NCBI RefSeq assembly: GCF_010729105.1
Contig: NZ_AP022573.1
Coordinates: forward strand, 5,944,917-6,008,916
Source: Mycobacterium saskatchewanense
GTDB taxonomy: Bacteria > Actinomycetota > Actinomycetes > Mycobacteriales > Mycobacteriaceae
Direction of reading: 5' to 3'
DNA: 64,000 nt
Every line of letters starts with the position of its first letter. Position 1 is the stretch's first letter. Under the pieces are notes generated by a model. The model had not been told where the DNA came from, searched no databases, and saw only the letters and a list, made by a program, of their open reading frames with translations. The translations under genes and the position numbers were made by a program. Positions 19,084 through 27,240 of this stretch are shown one piece after another.

Positions 19084-20046
19084 ATGAGAACAGGGCTGGC
19101 GGCGGGAGCCGCGCTCGGGGCCACCGGCCTGGCGGGGTGGGCCGCGGCGCGGGAAATCACCACTCGCATCGGGCGGAACCCCGATCCCTTTCCACGCGAA
19201 CGGCTGATCGTCGAGCCCACCGGGGAGCGCGTCACCATCCCGCGGCCCGACGGCACCGAGCTGCACGCGCTGGTGGCGGGGGAGGGGCCGCCGGTGCTCC
19301 TGGTCCATGGCTACAGCGCCAACGTCGTGGAGTGGAACTTCGTGTGGGACGAGTTGCAGGAACGCGGCTTTCGGGTCATCGCCTTCGACCAGCGCGGTCA
19401 CGGGCGCTCCACCGTCGGCTCCGACGGGGTCGGATCGGAGCCGATGGCGGCCGACTTGGCCGCCGTCGCAGAGCATTTCGATGTTCGCGACGGAGTGCTC
19501 GTCGGGCACTCGATGGGCGGGTTCGTCACCATCCGTGCGGTTCTCGATCACGCCGGTTTGGCCGGGCGGCTGCGCGGCCTCGTCTTGTTCGCCACGTGGG
19601 CGGGTCGCATCCTGGACGAGGCGCCGCAGAACCGGCTGCAGATCCCGTTGCTGCAACTCGGCATCATGCAGCGGTTGATGCGCAACCGGACCGTGGCGAC
19701 GCTGTTCGGTACGGCGCAGTGCGGTGCGCGTCCGTCGCCGGTGATGATCTCGGTGTTCGTCGAGTTCTTCAACCGGCACATGGAACAGCACGGGCCGCTG
19801 CTGCCGATCGTGCGGGCGTTCTCCCGTGAGGACCGCTACCCGCGGCTGGGCGAGATCATGACACCGACGGTGGTGATGGTCGGCACCGCGGATCGCACGA
19901 CGCCGCCGAGCCATTCGCGCCGGCTCGCCGAGGGCATTCCCCGGGCGCGGCTCGTCTCGGTGCCCGACGCCGGACACCTGCTGAACTGGGAGGCGGCCGA
20001 CGAGCTCGTCGAGGTCGTCGAATCCTTTGCGCCGCAACGCGTTTAA
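19084..20046 (+). CDS. Alpha/beta hydrolase
   Basis: A 320-residue serine hydrolase of unknown substrate. The N-terminus (RTGLAAGAALGATGLAGWAA) is a signal or membrane anchor, so the enzyme is probably at the membrane. The fold motifs are all present: HGYSANVVEW for the oxyanion region, nucleophile elbow GHSMGG, acid GTADRTTP and His in DAGHLLNW. The ATG at 19084 follows an AAAGGG ribosome site; a longer frame from 19012 overlaps the methyltransferase start and is less likely. Confidence 0.9.
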   Translation: MRTGLAAGAALGATGLAGWAAAREITTRIGRNPDPFPRERLIVEPTGERVTIPRPDGTELHALVAGEGPPVLLVHGYSANVVEWNFVWDELQERGFRVIAFDQRGHGRSTVGSDGVGSEPMAADLAAVAEHFDVRDGVLVGHSMGGFVTIRAVLDHAGLAGRLRGLVLFATWAGRILDEAPQNRLQIPLLQLGIMQRLMRNRTVATLFGTAQCGARPSPVMISVFVEFFNRHMEQHGPLLPIVRAFSREDRYPRLGEIMTPTVVMVGTADRTTPPSHSRRLAEGIPRARLVSVPDAGHLLNWEAADELVEVVESFAPQRV

Positions 20047-20054
20047 TTTACCTT

Positions 20055-20070
20055 CGGCGGTGCCCCGCCG
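20055..20070 (+). terminator. Hairpin after the alpha/beta hydrolase gene
   Basis: CGGCGG-TGCC-CCGCCG forms a six-base G+C stem with a four-base loop, eight bases after the TAA at 20044-20046. No T-run follows. Position supports transcription termination, but this is weak evidence. Confidence 0.35.
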
Positions 20071-20179
20071 ATGCTCGCCGTAGCAAACCACAAATTTAAG
20101 CAATTGGCCTTCCGGCAGGGCCACTGTTTCCGCTATGTTGCGCGGGATACAGCAAACCCCACCGCGCCCGAAGGAGTCA

Positions 20180-20836
20180 ATGGTGACCAAGGTATCGGCG
20201 CGCGCGGCGGGTCTGATGGCGACGACTCTGGCCGTCGCCATGGCCCTGACCGGTTGCGGCGGAAACAAGTCGGCAAGCCCGTCGTCATCGACGTCCACAT
20301 CCTCGGCGTCGCCCGCGCCGGCGTCGTCCACGTCGGCGTCACCGGCTCCGAGCAGCGGCGCCGCCCAGCCGTCGGATTACAGCAACCTGTTGATCAAGGC
20401 CACCGACATCGTCGTGCCGGGCGACACCTTCACGCTGGTGCAGAGCGTGCCGGTGCCCAGCCCGGCGGGGGTCGACGGGCTCTTCATGAATCAGGCCAAC
20501 TCCCGCAAGATCGACGTCACCCTCTACGTCTACCCCGACGCGGGCGCGGCCGGCCAGGCCCGCGACATGGCGGCCCAAACCATGACCGACCCCGAGATCG
20601 GCGTGAAGGGTGGATCGCCGGGACCGATCGACGTGGGCACCAACGGCACGATGGCCATCGGGACCGCCAACAAGCACGACGGCCCGGTGTCCAAAGCGAT
20701 GGTGATGTTCGTCGAGGGAAAGGTGTTCGCCGACCTCGAATTCGAGAGCCCGCCGGGCGATCCCGTGCCGCAGGACTTCGTGCTCGACGTCGCCCGCAAG
20801 CAGGACGCGGCGATCAAGAGCGGGCTGCCCGCCTAA
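20180..20836 (+). CDS. Lipoprotein, unknown function
   Basis: A 218-residue lipoprotein. The signal peptide ends in the lipobox ALTGC, then comes a Ser/Ala/Pro-rich linker of about 40 residues and a globular domain (DYSNLLIKATDIVVPGDTF, KIDVTLYVYPDAGAAGQ, VMFVEGKVFADLEFE). Attachment to the outer face of the plasma membrane is expected. AAGGAG at 20171-20176 fixes the ATG at 20180. No function can be assigned. The gene overlaps the convergent CDF transporter by four bases. Confidence 0.85.
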   Translation: MVTKVSARAAGLMATTLAVAMALTGCGGNKSASPSSSTSTSSASPAPASSTSASPAPSSGAAQPSDYSNLLIKATDIVVPGDTFTLVQSVPVPSPAGVDGLFMNQANSRKIDVTLYVYPDAGAAGQARDMAAQTMTDPEIGVKGGSPGPIDVGTNGTMAIGTANKHDGPVSKAMVMFVEGKVFADLEFESPPGDPVPQDFVLDVARKQDAAIKSGLPA

Positions 20837-21756
20837 GAGGCGGCTCGCGCCGCCCACGTGAAGCTTTGCATCTCCGGGATCTTCGGCGCGAGCGCCGCGG
20901 CGACGGCGCGACCGATGCGATCGGTGTCCGCCAGCGAGGTGTCGGGATCGAGGAAGCCTTCCACCTCGACCCGTAGGGTCCGCCCGGTCCAGCGCGCCCG
21001 GGCGTGCGCGTGGCGCACACCCTGGACCGTGGCGGCGACCGTTTCGGCCGCGGTGACTACCTCCGGGTCGACGCCGTCGAGGAGGCGGTGGGCGATGTCG
21101 GCGGTGACCTCCCAGCCGACGTGGCAGATGAACCCGGTGACGACGATCCCGGCGACCGCGTCGGCCCAGCCCCACCCGAGGGCCACGCCGATCAGGCCGA
21201 GCATCGCTCCGGCCGAGGACAGGGCGTCCAGCCAGGAGTGCTTGGCGTCGGCCACCATGGTGGCCGAGCGGATGCGCCGGCCGACGGCCAGCTTGTAGCG
21301 CGCGACCAGCTGATTGCCGGCGATGCCCACCGCGGCCGCCGCGATGCCCCAGCCCACATGGCCCGTAGCGCCGTGACGGAGCAGCTTGGTCACGCTCTCG
21401 AAGCCGGCGACCGCCGCGCTGCCCCAGATCACCAGGGCCACGCCGATTCCGGCGAGATCCTCCGCCCGCTCGTAGCCGTACGGGTACCGGTCGGTGGGGA
21501 TCTTGCGGGAGGCCCGGAATCCGACGAATACCAGGGCGCTCGTCGAGACGTCCGACAGGTTGTGCAGCGCGTCGCCGAGCAGGGCGACCGACCCGGATAC
21601 GAGAGCGATGGCCAGCTCGACGAGCCCGGTCACGGCGAGTCCGGCGGCGCTGACGGCCACGGCGCGGTTGGCCTGGCGACGCTCGCCCGCGTCGTCGATC
21701 GCGATGTCGAGGGGAAAGCTGACGGCCGGGTCACGGACTCCGCTGATGACGTGCAT
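20833..21756 (-). CDS. Cation diffusion facilitator (CDF) metal exporter
   Basis: A 307-residue membrane protein expected to export Zn2+ or a related divalent metal by proton antiport. About six transmembrane segments precede a cytosolic C-terminal domain. The metal-site pairs are visible: DALHNLSDV on TM2 and DAKHSWLDALSS on TM5, each with His and Asp one helical turn apart, the H/D pattern typical for Zn-CDF proteins. The C-terminal domain (HAHARARWTGRTLRVEVEG) is shorter in histidines than many zinc sensors. Confidence 0.93.
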   Translation of the reverse strand: MHVISGVRDPAVSFPLDIAIDDAGERRQANRAVAVSAAGLAVTGLVELAIALVSGSVALLGDALHNLSDVSTSALVFVGFRASRKIPTDRYPYGYERAEDLAGIGVALVIWGSAAVAGFESVTKLLRHGATGHVGWGIAAAAVGIAGNQLVARYKLAVGRRIRSATMVADAKHSWLDALSSAGAMLGLIGVALGWGWADAVAGIVVTGFICHVGWEVTADIAHRLLDGVDPEVVTAAETVAATVQGVRHAHARARWTGRTLRVEVEGFLDPDTSLADTDRIGRAVAAALAPKIPEMQSFTWAARAAS

Positions 21757-21816
21757 GCGTCAAGGATGCCCGGTGCGCGCGTCGGCAATCAAACCCGCCG
21801 GATAAGTTGGTTGTCG

Positions 21817-22986
21817 ATGAAGATTGTGGTCGCCGCCTACGGGAGTCGCGGGGACGTCGAGCCCTGCGCCGCTGTCGCGCGCGAGTTGGCGCGCCGGGGT
21901 CATGACGTGCGGATGACGGCCCCGCCCAACATGCTGGGCTTCGTGGAGTCCGCTGGGCTCCCCGCGGTCGCCTACGGGGCCGACACCCGGGGTCAGACGG
22001 AGACGTTCGCGAACCTCATTGGCACAGTCCCCAATCCGATCGGCGCGTTGCCCGAGGTGCTGGCGAGCCTGACCGAAACCTGGTCGTCGAAAAGCGCGAC
22101 GCTGGCGTCGCTCGTGGATGGCGCCGACCTGTTGCTGGCGGGAATCAACGAGCAAGAGTTGGCTGCGAATGTTGCCGAATGGCAGGGTATTCCGGTAGCG
22201 GGCCTGCACTTCTTCCCGCCGCAGATTCTGTCGTTCGGGCCGCTGTACTCGGGCCTGCGGCAGCAGGCCGCGAACGCGCAGCGCCGAGCGCTCGGGCTGC
22301 CGGACGGGGTCGATGGTGCCGCCGCGTTCGTGGAGATCCAGGGCTACGACGAGTTCTGCGTGCCCGGCGTCGCGGCGACGTGGGCCGGCGCGGCCGCCCG
22401 ACGGCCCTTCGTGGGCGCGCTGACGCTGCAGCTGCCGGCGGACGACGACGACGAGGCGCTGTCATGGATCGCTGCCGGAGCGCCGCCGGTCTGCTTCGGA
22501 CTGGGCAGCACGCCGATCGCGGCGCCGGCGGACATGGTCGCCATGATCGGCACGGCCTGCGCGCTGGTGGGGGAGCGTGCGCTGATTTGCAGCGGCCCCA
22601 ACGATTTTCGCGATGTGCCGCGTTTCGACCACGTCAAGGTGGTGCGGTCGGTGAATCACGCGGCCGTGCTTCCGGCATGCCGCGCGGTCGTCCACCACGG
22701 CGGCGCCGGGTCGACGGCGGCGGGCCTGCGCGCCGGGATTCCGACCCTGGTCCTGTGGCTGTGGCTCGATCAGCCGATGTGGGCCGCCGCCCTGGAACAG
22801 CTCGGACTCGGGGCCAGCCGCCAGTTCACGGCCACCACCGCGGAATCGCTTGCCGCGGACCTCGAATCGATCCTCACCGCGGACTACGCCGCGCGTGCCA
22901 GCGACGCCGCCGCACGGATGACGCCGGCGGCCGACAGCGCCGCCAAGGCCGCCGAACTGCTCGAAGGCCTGGCCTGGGGCCGGTAG
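21817..22986 (+). CDS. GT1-family glycosyltransferase (UGT/MGT type)
   Basis: A 389-residue glycosyltransferase related to the rhamnosyl and other sugar transferases that decorate mycobacterial glycopeptidolipids and similar lipids. The N-terminal acceptor domain starts KIVVAAYGSRGDVEP. The C-terminal nucleotide-sugar domain has CFGLGSTP, VVHHGGAGSTAAGLRAGIP and LWLDQPMWAAALEQLG, the UGT signature. The ATG at 21817 was chosen because homologous starts read MKIVVAA; the frame is open far upstream, antisense to the CDF gene. The lipid or sugar substrate is unknown. Confidence 0.9.
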   Translation: MKIVVAAYGSRGDVEPCAAVARELARRGHDVRMTAPPNMLGFVESAGLPAVAYGADTRGQTETFANLIGTVPNPIGALPEVLASLTETWSSKSATLASLVDGADLLLAGINEQELAANVAEWQGIPVAGLHFFPPQILSFGPLYSGLRQQAANAQRRALGLPDGVDGAAAFVEIQGYDEFCVPGVAATWAGAAARRPFVGALTLQLPADDDDEALSWIAAGAPPVCFGLGSTPIAAPADMVAMIGTACALVGERALICSGPNDFRDVPRFDHVKVVRSVNHAAVLPACRAVVHHGGAGSTAAGLRAGIPTLVLWLWLDQPMWAAALEQLGLGASRQFTATTAESLAADLESILTADYAARASDAAARMTPAADSAAKAAELLEGLAWGR

Positions 22987-22989
22987 CCG

Positions 22990-23622
22990 TCACGTCGCAC
23001 GGCGCTCGTACACCGTCACGCGGTCGTGTTGGCCCCACCAGAGGACCGGCTGCCGGGAATCGACCTCCGACCACTCCGTATCCAGGATCTGGTGCATGCG
23101 GTCGTCACCGGTGGCGCCCCCGCGGCCGTCGCCTACGTAGATCACGCGCGCGCCCCGGTAGGCGGCCAAGATGCGGGCGCCGACGTCCTGGCCGTGCGGC
23201 GGCCACGACAGGAACAGCGTCCGGTCCGGGTGCAGCGCAACGGCTTCGGCGCAGTCCCTGGGCCGGACCCAGGCGTAGAGGTCGTCGTCGTGCCAGCCGT
23301 TGGTGACCAGCGCCGTCCCGGGGTTCAGGTCATAGCAGGCAACATCGACGTCGAGTTGGCCGAGTAGGTAGGCCCAGTAGCCCGTGCCCGCGATCGGGTC
23401 CACGAGGCCGCCGTTCGCGTGCTCGGCCACGAAGGTGACGGTTTCGGGGTCGGGAATCGTCCAGCAGTATTTCCGGACGAGCCGCTGCCGGTTGGGCGTC
23501 CGGGCCATGTTCTCTTCAACGCTGCGGTCCACGCTGAAATAGCCGACCACCGGATCACCACTGATCTTTTCGGTCTCCACGCAGTGCTTGACGGCGTCCC
23601 AGTAGGGATTGTGGATCATCAC
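22990..23622 (-). CDS. Hypothetical protein with methyltransferase-like core
   Basis: A 210-residue protein I do not recognise. The stretch LVDPIAGTGYWAYLLGQLD followed by VACYDLNPGTAL has the shape of a SAM-binding motif I and the acidic end of strand 2; FLSWPPHGQDVG and RVIYVGDGRGG continue a Rossmann-like pattern. There is no signal peptide or membrane segment. It converges on the glycosyltransferase with a three-base gap. Methyltransferase function is only suggested. Confidence 0.7.
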   Translation of the reverse strand: MMIHNPYWDAVKHCVETEKISGDPVVGYFSVDRSVEENMARTPNRQRLVRKYCWTIPDPETVTFVAEHANGGLVDPIAGTGYWAYLLGQLDVDVACYDLNPGTALVTNGWHDDDLYAWVRPRDCAEAVALHPDRTLFLSWPPHGQDVGARILAAYRGARVIYVGDGRGGATGDDRMHQILDTEWSEVDSRQPVLWWGQHDRVTVYERRAT

Positions 23623-24028
23623 TCGAGAACCCCCTCGGGCGGCCTTGCGTGCTCATTCTCGCAGCAAATGCGCCGTCGCGCCGCCCGAGTCGGGGGTCCG
23701 TCGAGTTGCGCACCGGGGGGGCGTACCTCAGACTTGGTGGATCGATTTCCGGGGAGAACACAAGGTAGGGCGAGAGGGCCGCGGTTCGCCGCGTAAGGCC
23801 GCGGCGAATCGCGTCATTCGTCCGATCTTGGGGGCCGCGCTCTTGGCGGTGCTGATCGCCCCGGCGGAGATGTCGAACGCGGTGCCGCTGGGATGCGGAA
23901 TCACCTGGACGCGGACCGGCGGGGTGTGGACCTACCTGCCAGACTGTTCGCATCCCACGCCGCCCCCGCGGGGCGGCCCGCCCACTGGACCCGAGACGCC
24001 CCCGCCCGATCCGCCGCCGGCACCGTGA
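23609..24028 (+). CDS. Small exported Pro-rich protein, start uncertain
   Basis: The frame holds a signal-peptide-like stretch (RPILGAALLAVLIAPAEMSNA) followed by a short mature part, VPLGCGITWTRTGGVWTYL, and a Pro/Gly-rich tail. Function unknown. The listed TTG at 23609 overlaps the divergent gene; TTG at 23645 or 23828 are alternatives, and no good ribosome site marks any of them. The stop overlaps the GTG of the next gene as GTGA, which supports real translation of this frame. Confidence 0.5.
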   Translation: MWIITREPPRAALRAHSRSKCAVAPPESGVRRVAHRGGVPQTWWIDFRGEHKVGREGRGSPRKAAANRVIRPILGAALLAVLIAPAEMSNAVPLGCGITWTRTGGVWTYLPDCSHPTPPPRGGPPTGPETPPPDPPPAP

Positions 24029-24543
24029 GCGAAATCAATTGCCGCCCAAAGGATGCGAAACCCCGGATCGCCAGATCGGTTACACCCGTCGTCGTGGCGG
24101 TCGCGATCGGTTGCGCCCAGGGCGGTAACCCTCCGACCGCCGTGGGCTCACCAAGCGTCACCGCGACGACCACCGCCCCCGCATCGGGCAACAACCGTTG
24201 CGCGCAAGCCGAAATCGGCCCGCAGCAATTCACGGGGGACTGGAACGAGCAGGGTGGTCCGACCGTCATCACCCTGGGTGCCGACGGCACGCTGGCATCC
24301 CGAGGTGGGAGTTCCAACGAATCCGGCACCTGGAGCTACCAGCCGTGGGCATCCACTCCCGGGAAGGACGCGATGCCCGCCGGCGAGGACAACGAATGTG
24401 TGCTGTGGCTCCATTGGGTCGTGCCCGCGCCGCCGACGGACCTGGTCTATGTCCCGCTGAGAATCACTGGCACCGCACTCGAACTCAGCTATGTCGGCCG
24501 CGGCAACACGGTGACGTGGGTGCGGCCGGGGAACGGTTCTTAG
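24025..24543 (+). CDS. Putative lipoprotein, unknown function
   Basis: A 172-residue product starting with GTG at 24025, which overlaps the previous stop by four bases. A basic N-region (RPKDAKPRIAR) and hydrophobic stretch lead to a lipobox-like AIGC, followed by a Thr/Ala/Ser-rich linker. The domain EIGPQQFTGDWNEQGG, ITLGADGTLASRGGSSNES, GTWSYQPW resembles small beta-rich exported domains. It is expected to be anchored outside the membrane together with the preceding Pro-rich protein. Function not recognised. Confidence 0.68.
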   Translation: MSEINCRPKDAKPRIARSVTPVVVAVAIGCAQGGNPPTAVGSPSVTATTTAPASGNNRCAQAEIGPQQFTGDWNEQGGPTVITLGADGTLASRGGSSNESGTWSYQPWASTPGKDAMPAGEDNECVLWLHWVVPAPPTDLVYVPLRITGTALELSYVGRGNTVTWVRPGNGS

Positions 24544-24598
24544 CGCCGAGGCCGCTCATCCGTTTAGCGAAACCGCCCGGCCGGGAACCCGTCTAGGC

Positions 24599-24808
24599 AT
24601 GGGTCGAATGATTCAGATAAGCGAAGAAACGCTGCTGGAAGACATCGAGCGACGCCTGATCGGGCAGTTTCCACGGGTTGCGGCGGAGGTGGTCGACGAG
24701 CTGGTCCGGCACGAGCACGCCCGGTTCACCGCGAGCCGGATCCGCGACTTCGTGCCGGTGCTCGTCGAGAAGAACGCGCGCGACCAGCTCAGACAGCGGT
24801 CGAACTAG
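24599..24808 (+). CDS. Small three-helix-bundle protein
   Basis: A 69-residue soluble protein of the short mycobacterial three-helix dimerisation family (ISEETLLEDIERRLIGQF, VAAEVVDELVRHEHARF, IRDFVPVLVEKNARDQL). All three segments look like amphipathic helices. The start could be the ATG at 24599 or the ATG at 24608. Function unknown; no obvious operon partner. Confidence 0.65.
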   Translation: MGRMIQISEETLLEDIERRLIGQFPRVAAEVVDELVRHEHARFTASRIRDFVPVLVEKNARDQLRQRSN

Positions 24809-24899
24809 GCCGCGGCGGCGTCAGCACTTCACCCGATCGACGCGCGCCGGAAACCCGCGGTAACCCCGTCGGCACCGGGCGTCGTGCGAGACTCCGCTC

Positions 24900-25130
24900 G
24901 TGACTTACGACGTGCACATCCGGACCGTCGACGGCTTCGTCGAATATCCCAATGCCTTCAGCTATGGCGTCACCGACGGCGTCCTGATGGTCGAGGCCGG
25001 GGAAGACGCCGAACACTCGGACAAGATCTTCTTCAGCCCCAACTACTGGTGTCAGTACGTGGTCGACCCCAACGGCGACGACCCCCTGAACCTCGATCTC
25101 GACGAGTTCGAGGACGAAGAGGAGGAGTAG
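24900..25130 (+). CDS. Small acidic hypothetical protein
   Basis: A 76-residue protein starting with GTG at 24900. The first 60 residues look like a small beta-rich domain (TYDVHIRTVDGFVEYPNAFS, DGVLMVEAGEDAE, KIFFSPNYWCQYVV); the last 16 are almost all acidic (LDEFEDEEEE). Function unknown. It lies upstream of the tRNA cluster on the other strand. Confidence 0.6.
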   Translation: MTYDVHIRTVDGFVEYPNAFSYGVTDGVLMVEAGEDAEHSDKIFFSPNYWCQYVVDPNGDDPLNLDLDEFEDEEEE

Positions 25131-25195
25131 GGCCGGGCGGGTAGCTCCCGGGGCGCCTGATCGCTACCGAAAGCGCCTCGGAATGCCGTGCAGGC

Positions 25196-25270
25196 TGGTG
25201 CGCGATACTGGGATTGAACCAGTGACCTCTTCCGTGTCAGGGAAGCGCTCTCCCGCTGAGCTAATCGCGC
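25196..25270 (-). tRNA. tRNA-Val (GAC)
   Basis: The minus strand folds into a cloverleaf with a GCGCGAT/ATCGCGC acceptor stem, D-arm GCTC...GAGC, anticodon arm CTTCC-CTGACAC-GGAAG (anticodon GAC) and T-arm around GGTTCAATCC. Discriminator A and an encoded CCA are present (25196-25199). Confidence 0.95.
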
Positions 25271-25283
25271 CGGGGTCAAAAGC

Positions 25284-25357
25284 TGGAGGTGGAGACGGGA
25301 ATCGAACCCGTGTGCACGGCTTTGCAGGCCGTTGCCTCACCACTCGGCCACTCCACC
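25284..25357 (-). tRNA. tRNA-Cys (GCA)
   Basis: The minus strand gives acceptor stem GGTGGAG/CTCCACC, anticodon loop in CGGCCTGCAAAGCCG (anticodon GCA), T-loop GGTTCGATTCC, discriminator T and an encoded CCA at 25284-25286. It follows tRNA-Gly in the same orientation. Confidence 0.95.
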
Positions 25358-25385
25358 GCTGGGATTGATGCCACTTGCACCTTCG

Positions 25386-25458
25386 AGCGGATGACGGGAT
25401 TCGAACCCGCGACCCTCACCTTGGCAAGGTGATGCGCTACCAACTGCGCTACATCCGC
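25386..25458 (-). tRNA. tRNA-Gly (GCC)
   Basis: The minus strand gives acceptor stem GCGGATG/CATCCGC, anticodon arm CACCTTGCCAAGGTG (anticodon GCC), T-loop GGTTCGAATCC and discriminator T. CCA is not encoded (CGA follows). It is the first gene of the three-tRNA minus-strand unit. Confidence 0.95.
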
Positions 25459-25639
25459 GCGCAACGGGCGAGATCGTCGCCCGGTGCGAAGCACGACGAT
25501 AGTCCACCCGAGCGGGCGCACACAAATCTCTTGGTCAGTTCGGCGTCGAGGCGACGCCGCGTCCGCCCGGCGACGCATGCGGCGCGTTTGGGGAGGCGGA
25601 TCTCGTGCTAGTCTTCGACCTCGTTCGCCTCTCGGCGCC

Positions 25640-25711
25640 GGTCCCGTGGCTCAGTGGAAGAGCGTCCGCTTCACACGCGGAAGGTCGCTGGTTCGATCCC
25701 AGCCGGGACCA
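25640..25711 (+). tRNA. tRNA-Val (CAC)
   Basis: Acceptor stem GGTCCCG/CGGGACC, anticodon arm TCCGC-TTCACAC-GCGGA (anticodon CAC), T-loop GGTTCGATCCC, discriminator A; CCA is not encoded. It is divergent from the other three tRNAs. Its 3' end faces a stretch of atypical sequence, a common place for mobile-element integration. Confidence 0.95.
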
Positions 25712-26200
25712 CCCTCTCTTACCTGCATGAACACGGTTTGTGCGCTGTACGGTTAGTTAAGCTTTTCCGGTAATGGCTGTATTGGCCAGCGGTGGAACTC
25801 GGCGGATCACCCCGATTGAATGACGCTGTCAGACGTGCCCAAAGCAAACAGTTCGCGCGGTGCCGGACGCGACCCAGAGTCAGTCTTTACTCCGGACTCC
25901 CAGCACTAAGAAAAATCCGAGCTCACCTGGTCCCACCACGCACTATCTCCCCGTTTCGCAGCGGCCCTAGGCATGCCGGTCTTACTGATAGTCGAGGTTT
26001 TCCGCGTGCGTGGGCACGCCGGTCCGTTGTCGCCGTTGGATGTTAGTCGTGGACGGCCTTTACTGGAGAGGTAGCAGCAGAATCGCAGCCCGCGGTTGGG
26101 GTCTGCGATCACCGAAAGTGATGAATCCGCGATGACCGGTAAGAAACGCGCACGCACAACCGAGGCCGCCATGAACCGTGGCCACGAGGGGAGTGTCACC
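25712..26200. other. Non-coding stretch after tRNA-Val
   Basis: About 490 bases with no convincing gene, and visibly less G+C-rich than the core (for example around 25730-25770 and 25900-25925). I see no integrase and no repeat of the tRNA 3' end inside the window. Frames open here on the minus strand are antisense continuations of the DUF5994 gene. Confidence 0.5.
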
Positions 26201-26722
26201 ATGGCGCCACAACAGGACCGAAGCGGTGTGGGTCGACACCCGACACCGCCCGAACACACGCCGCGGTTGCGGCTAAAACCCAAGGCGCCCCACACCGGGT
26301 ATGTCGATGGGGCATGGTGGCCGCACAGTGACGATCTGACCACAGAGCTTCCCGATCTGCTCGCGGTGCTCTCGGTGCGGCTCGGGCCCATCGACCGCGT
26401 GCTGTACAAGCTCAGCGACTGGGCGAACGCACCCACCAAACTCGCCACCGGCGGCCACGAGGTACGACTCGACGGATTCCGACTCCAGTCGCCAAACACT
26501 GTCGAAGTGCTCGGACTCAACGGCAACCGGATCGTTCTGCTGGTAGTCCCGCCCCATACCGAGCCGGACCGCGCACATGCCGCCATGATGGCCGCGGCGG
26601 CACCGGACGACGACTCGACCGTCGATGGCCTACTCATGATCAGCCTGCGAGATAGGGAATCGCTCACACAGAGAGCTGCCGCGCAAGAACGCTGGGACTC
26701 TGAAAGCGGAGCCGTGCGATAG
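26201..26722 (+). CDS. DUF5994 family protein
   Basis: A 173-residue mycobacterial DUF5994-type protein of unknown function. Family-like features are PRLRLKPKAPHTGYVDGAWW, PHSDDLTTELPDLLAVLSVR, GPIDRVLYKLSDW and a C-terminal helix of alanines (AHAAMMAAAAPDD). GAGGGGAG at 26186-26193 supports the ATG at 26201; the frame is open to 26096. It is soluble and has no gene partner close by. Confidence 0.78.
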   Translation: MAPQQDRSGVGRHPTPPEHTPRLRLKPKAPHTGYVDGAWWPHSDDLTTELPDLLAVLSVRLGPIDRVLYKLSDWANAPTKLATGGHEVRLDGFRLQSPNTVEVLGLNGNRIVLLVVPPHTEPDRAHAAMMAAAAPDDDSTVDGLLMISLRDRESLTQRAAAQERWDSESGAVR

Positions 26723-27240
26723 CTCGTAGGTCAGCGATACGACACCGAAATCGACCGGCCCTTCGCGGTTGCCCGTCAGTTTTGCTCTCGCAACACGCCC
26801 AATCTCGTAGGAGTTCGGCAGCAGCACAGGCGGTGCTGTGGTCATTCTTGTTGCGTTCGTTCGCCGAACACTTTGCCTTAGGTGACTGACCAGCCAAACG
26901 ATTCGGGCGGTTCCTCATTCCACATATCGGCGGTTTGCCAGAGGCGTTCGGCGACAGCGTCAATGGACGTTCGGGCGCGGTCGCCCGCATTGCCGCCGCC
27001 TTGTGGAATCGGGAATACGAATCGGCCGCTCTTCCCCTATTGTCAGATCGCAGAGAAGTCTTCGCGGCTGAGGGGCAGGCACCACCGCATTCATCGGCGT
27101 GCCGCACGGTTCGGTCATGCGGGCGTCACCGCCCGCACCTGAACAACAGGTAGCCTCTCGAGCTGCATGCGGCAGTACGGCCGCCGGCTGTTGCCCGCGA
27201 CCTGACAGACCTCGCGCAATCGACGGCTTGGCTGCTTGAC
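26723..27240. other. Non-coding stretch between DUF5994 and the Anbu operon
   Basis: About 520 bases without a credible gene. Short frames on both strands lack family features. The only structure I see is the hairpin at 27119-27136, placed to end the minus-strand operon. Confidence 0.45.
27119..27136 (-). terminator. Hairpin downstream of the Anbu operon
   Basis: GCGGGCG-TCAC-CGCCCGC: perfect seven-base arms and a four-base loop, about 105 bases beyond the stop of the transglutaminase-like gene on the minus strand. No T-run. Confidence 0.4.

Noticed and set aside
21004-21816. Upstream extension of the glycosyltransferase frame
   Set aside because: It is antisense to the CDF transporter and not protein-like; the GT1 fold begins at the ATG at 21817.
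25640-26200. Integrated prophage or ICE at tRNA-Val
   Set aside because: No integrase, excisionase or duplicated tRNA 3' end is visible in the window, so only a possible old integration hotspot is claimed.
25906-26667. 253-residue minus-strand frame
   Set aside because: Ser/Arg-rich and antisense to the DUF5994 gene, with no recognisable domain.
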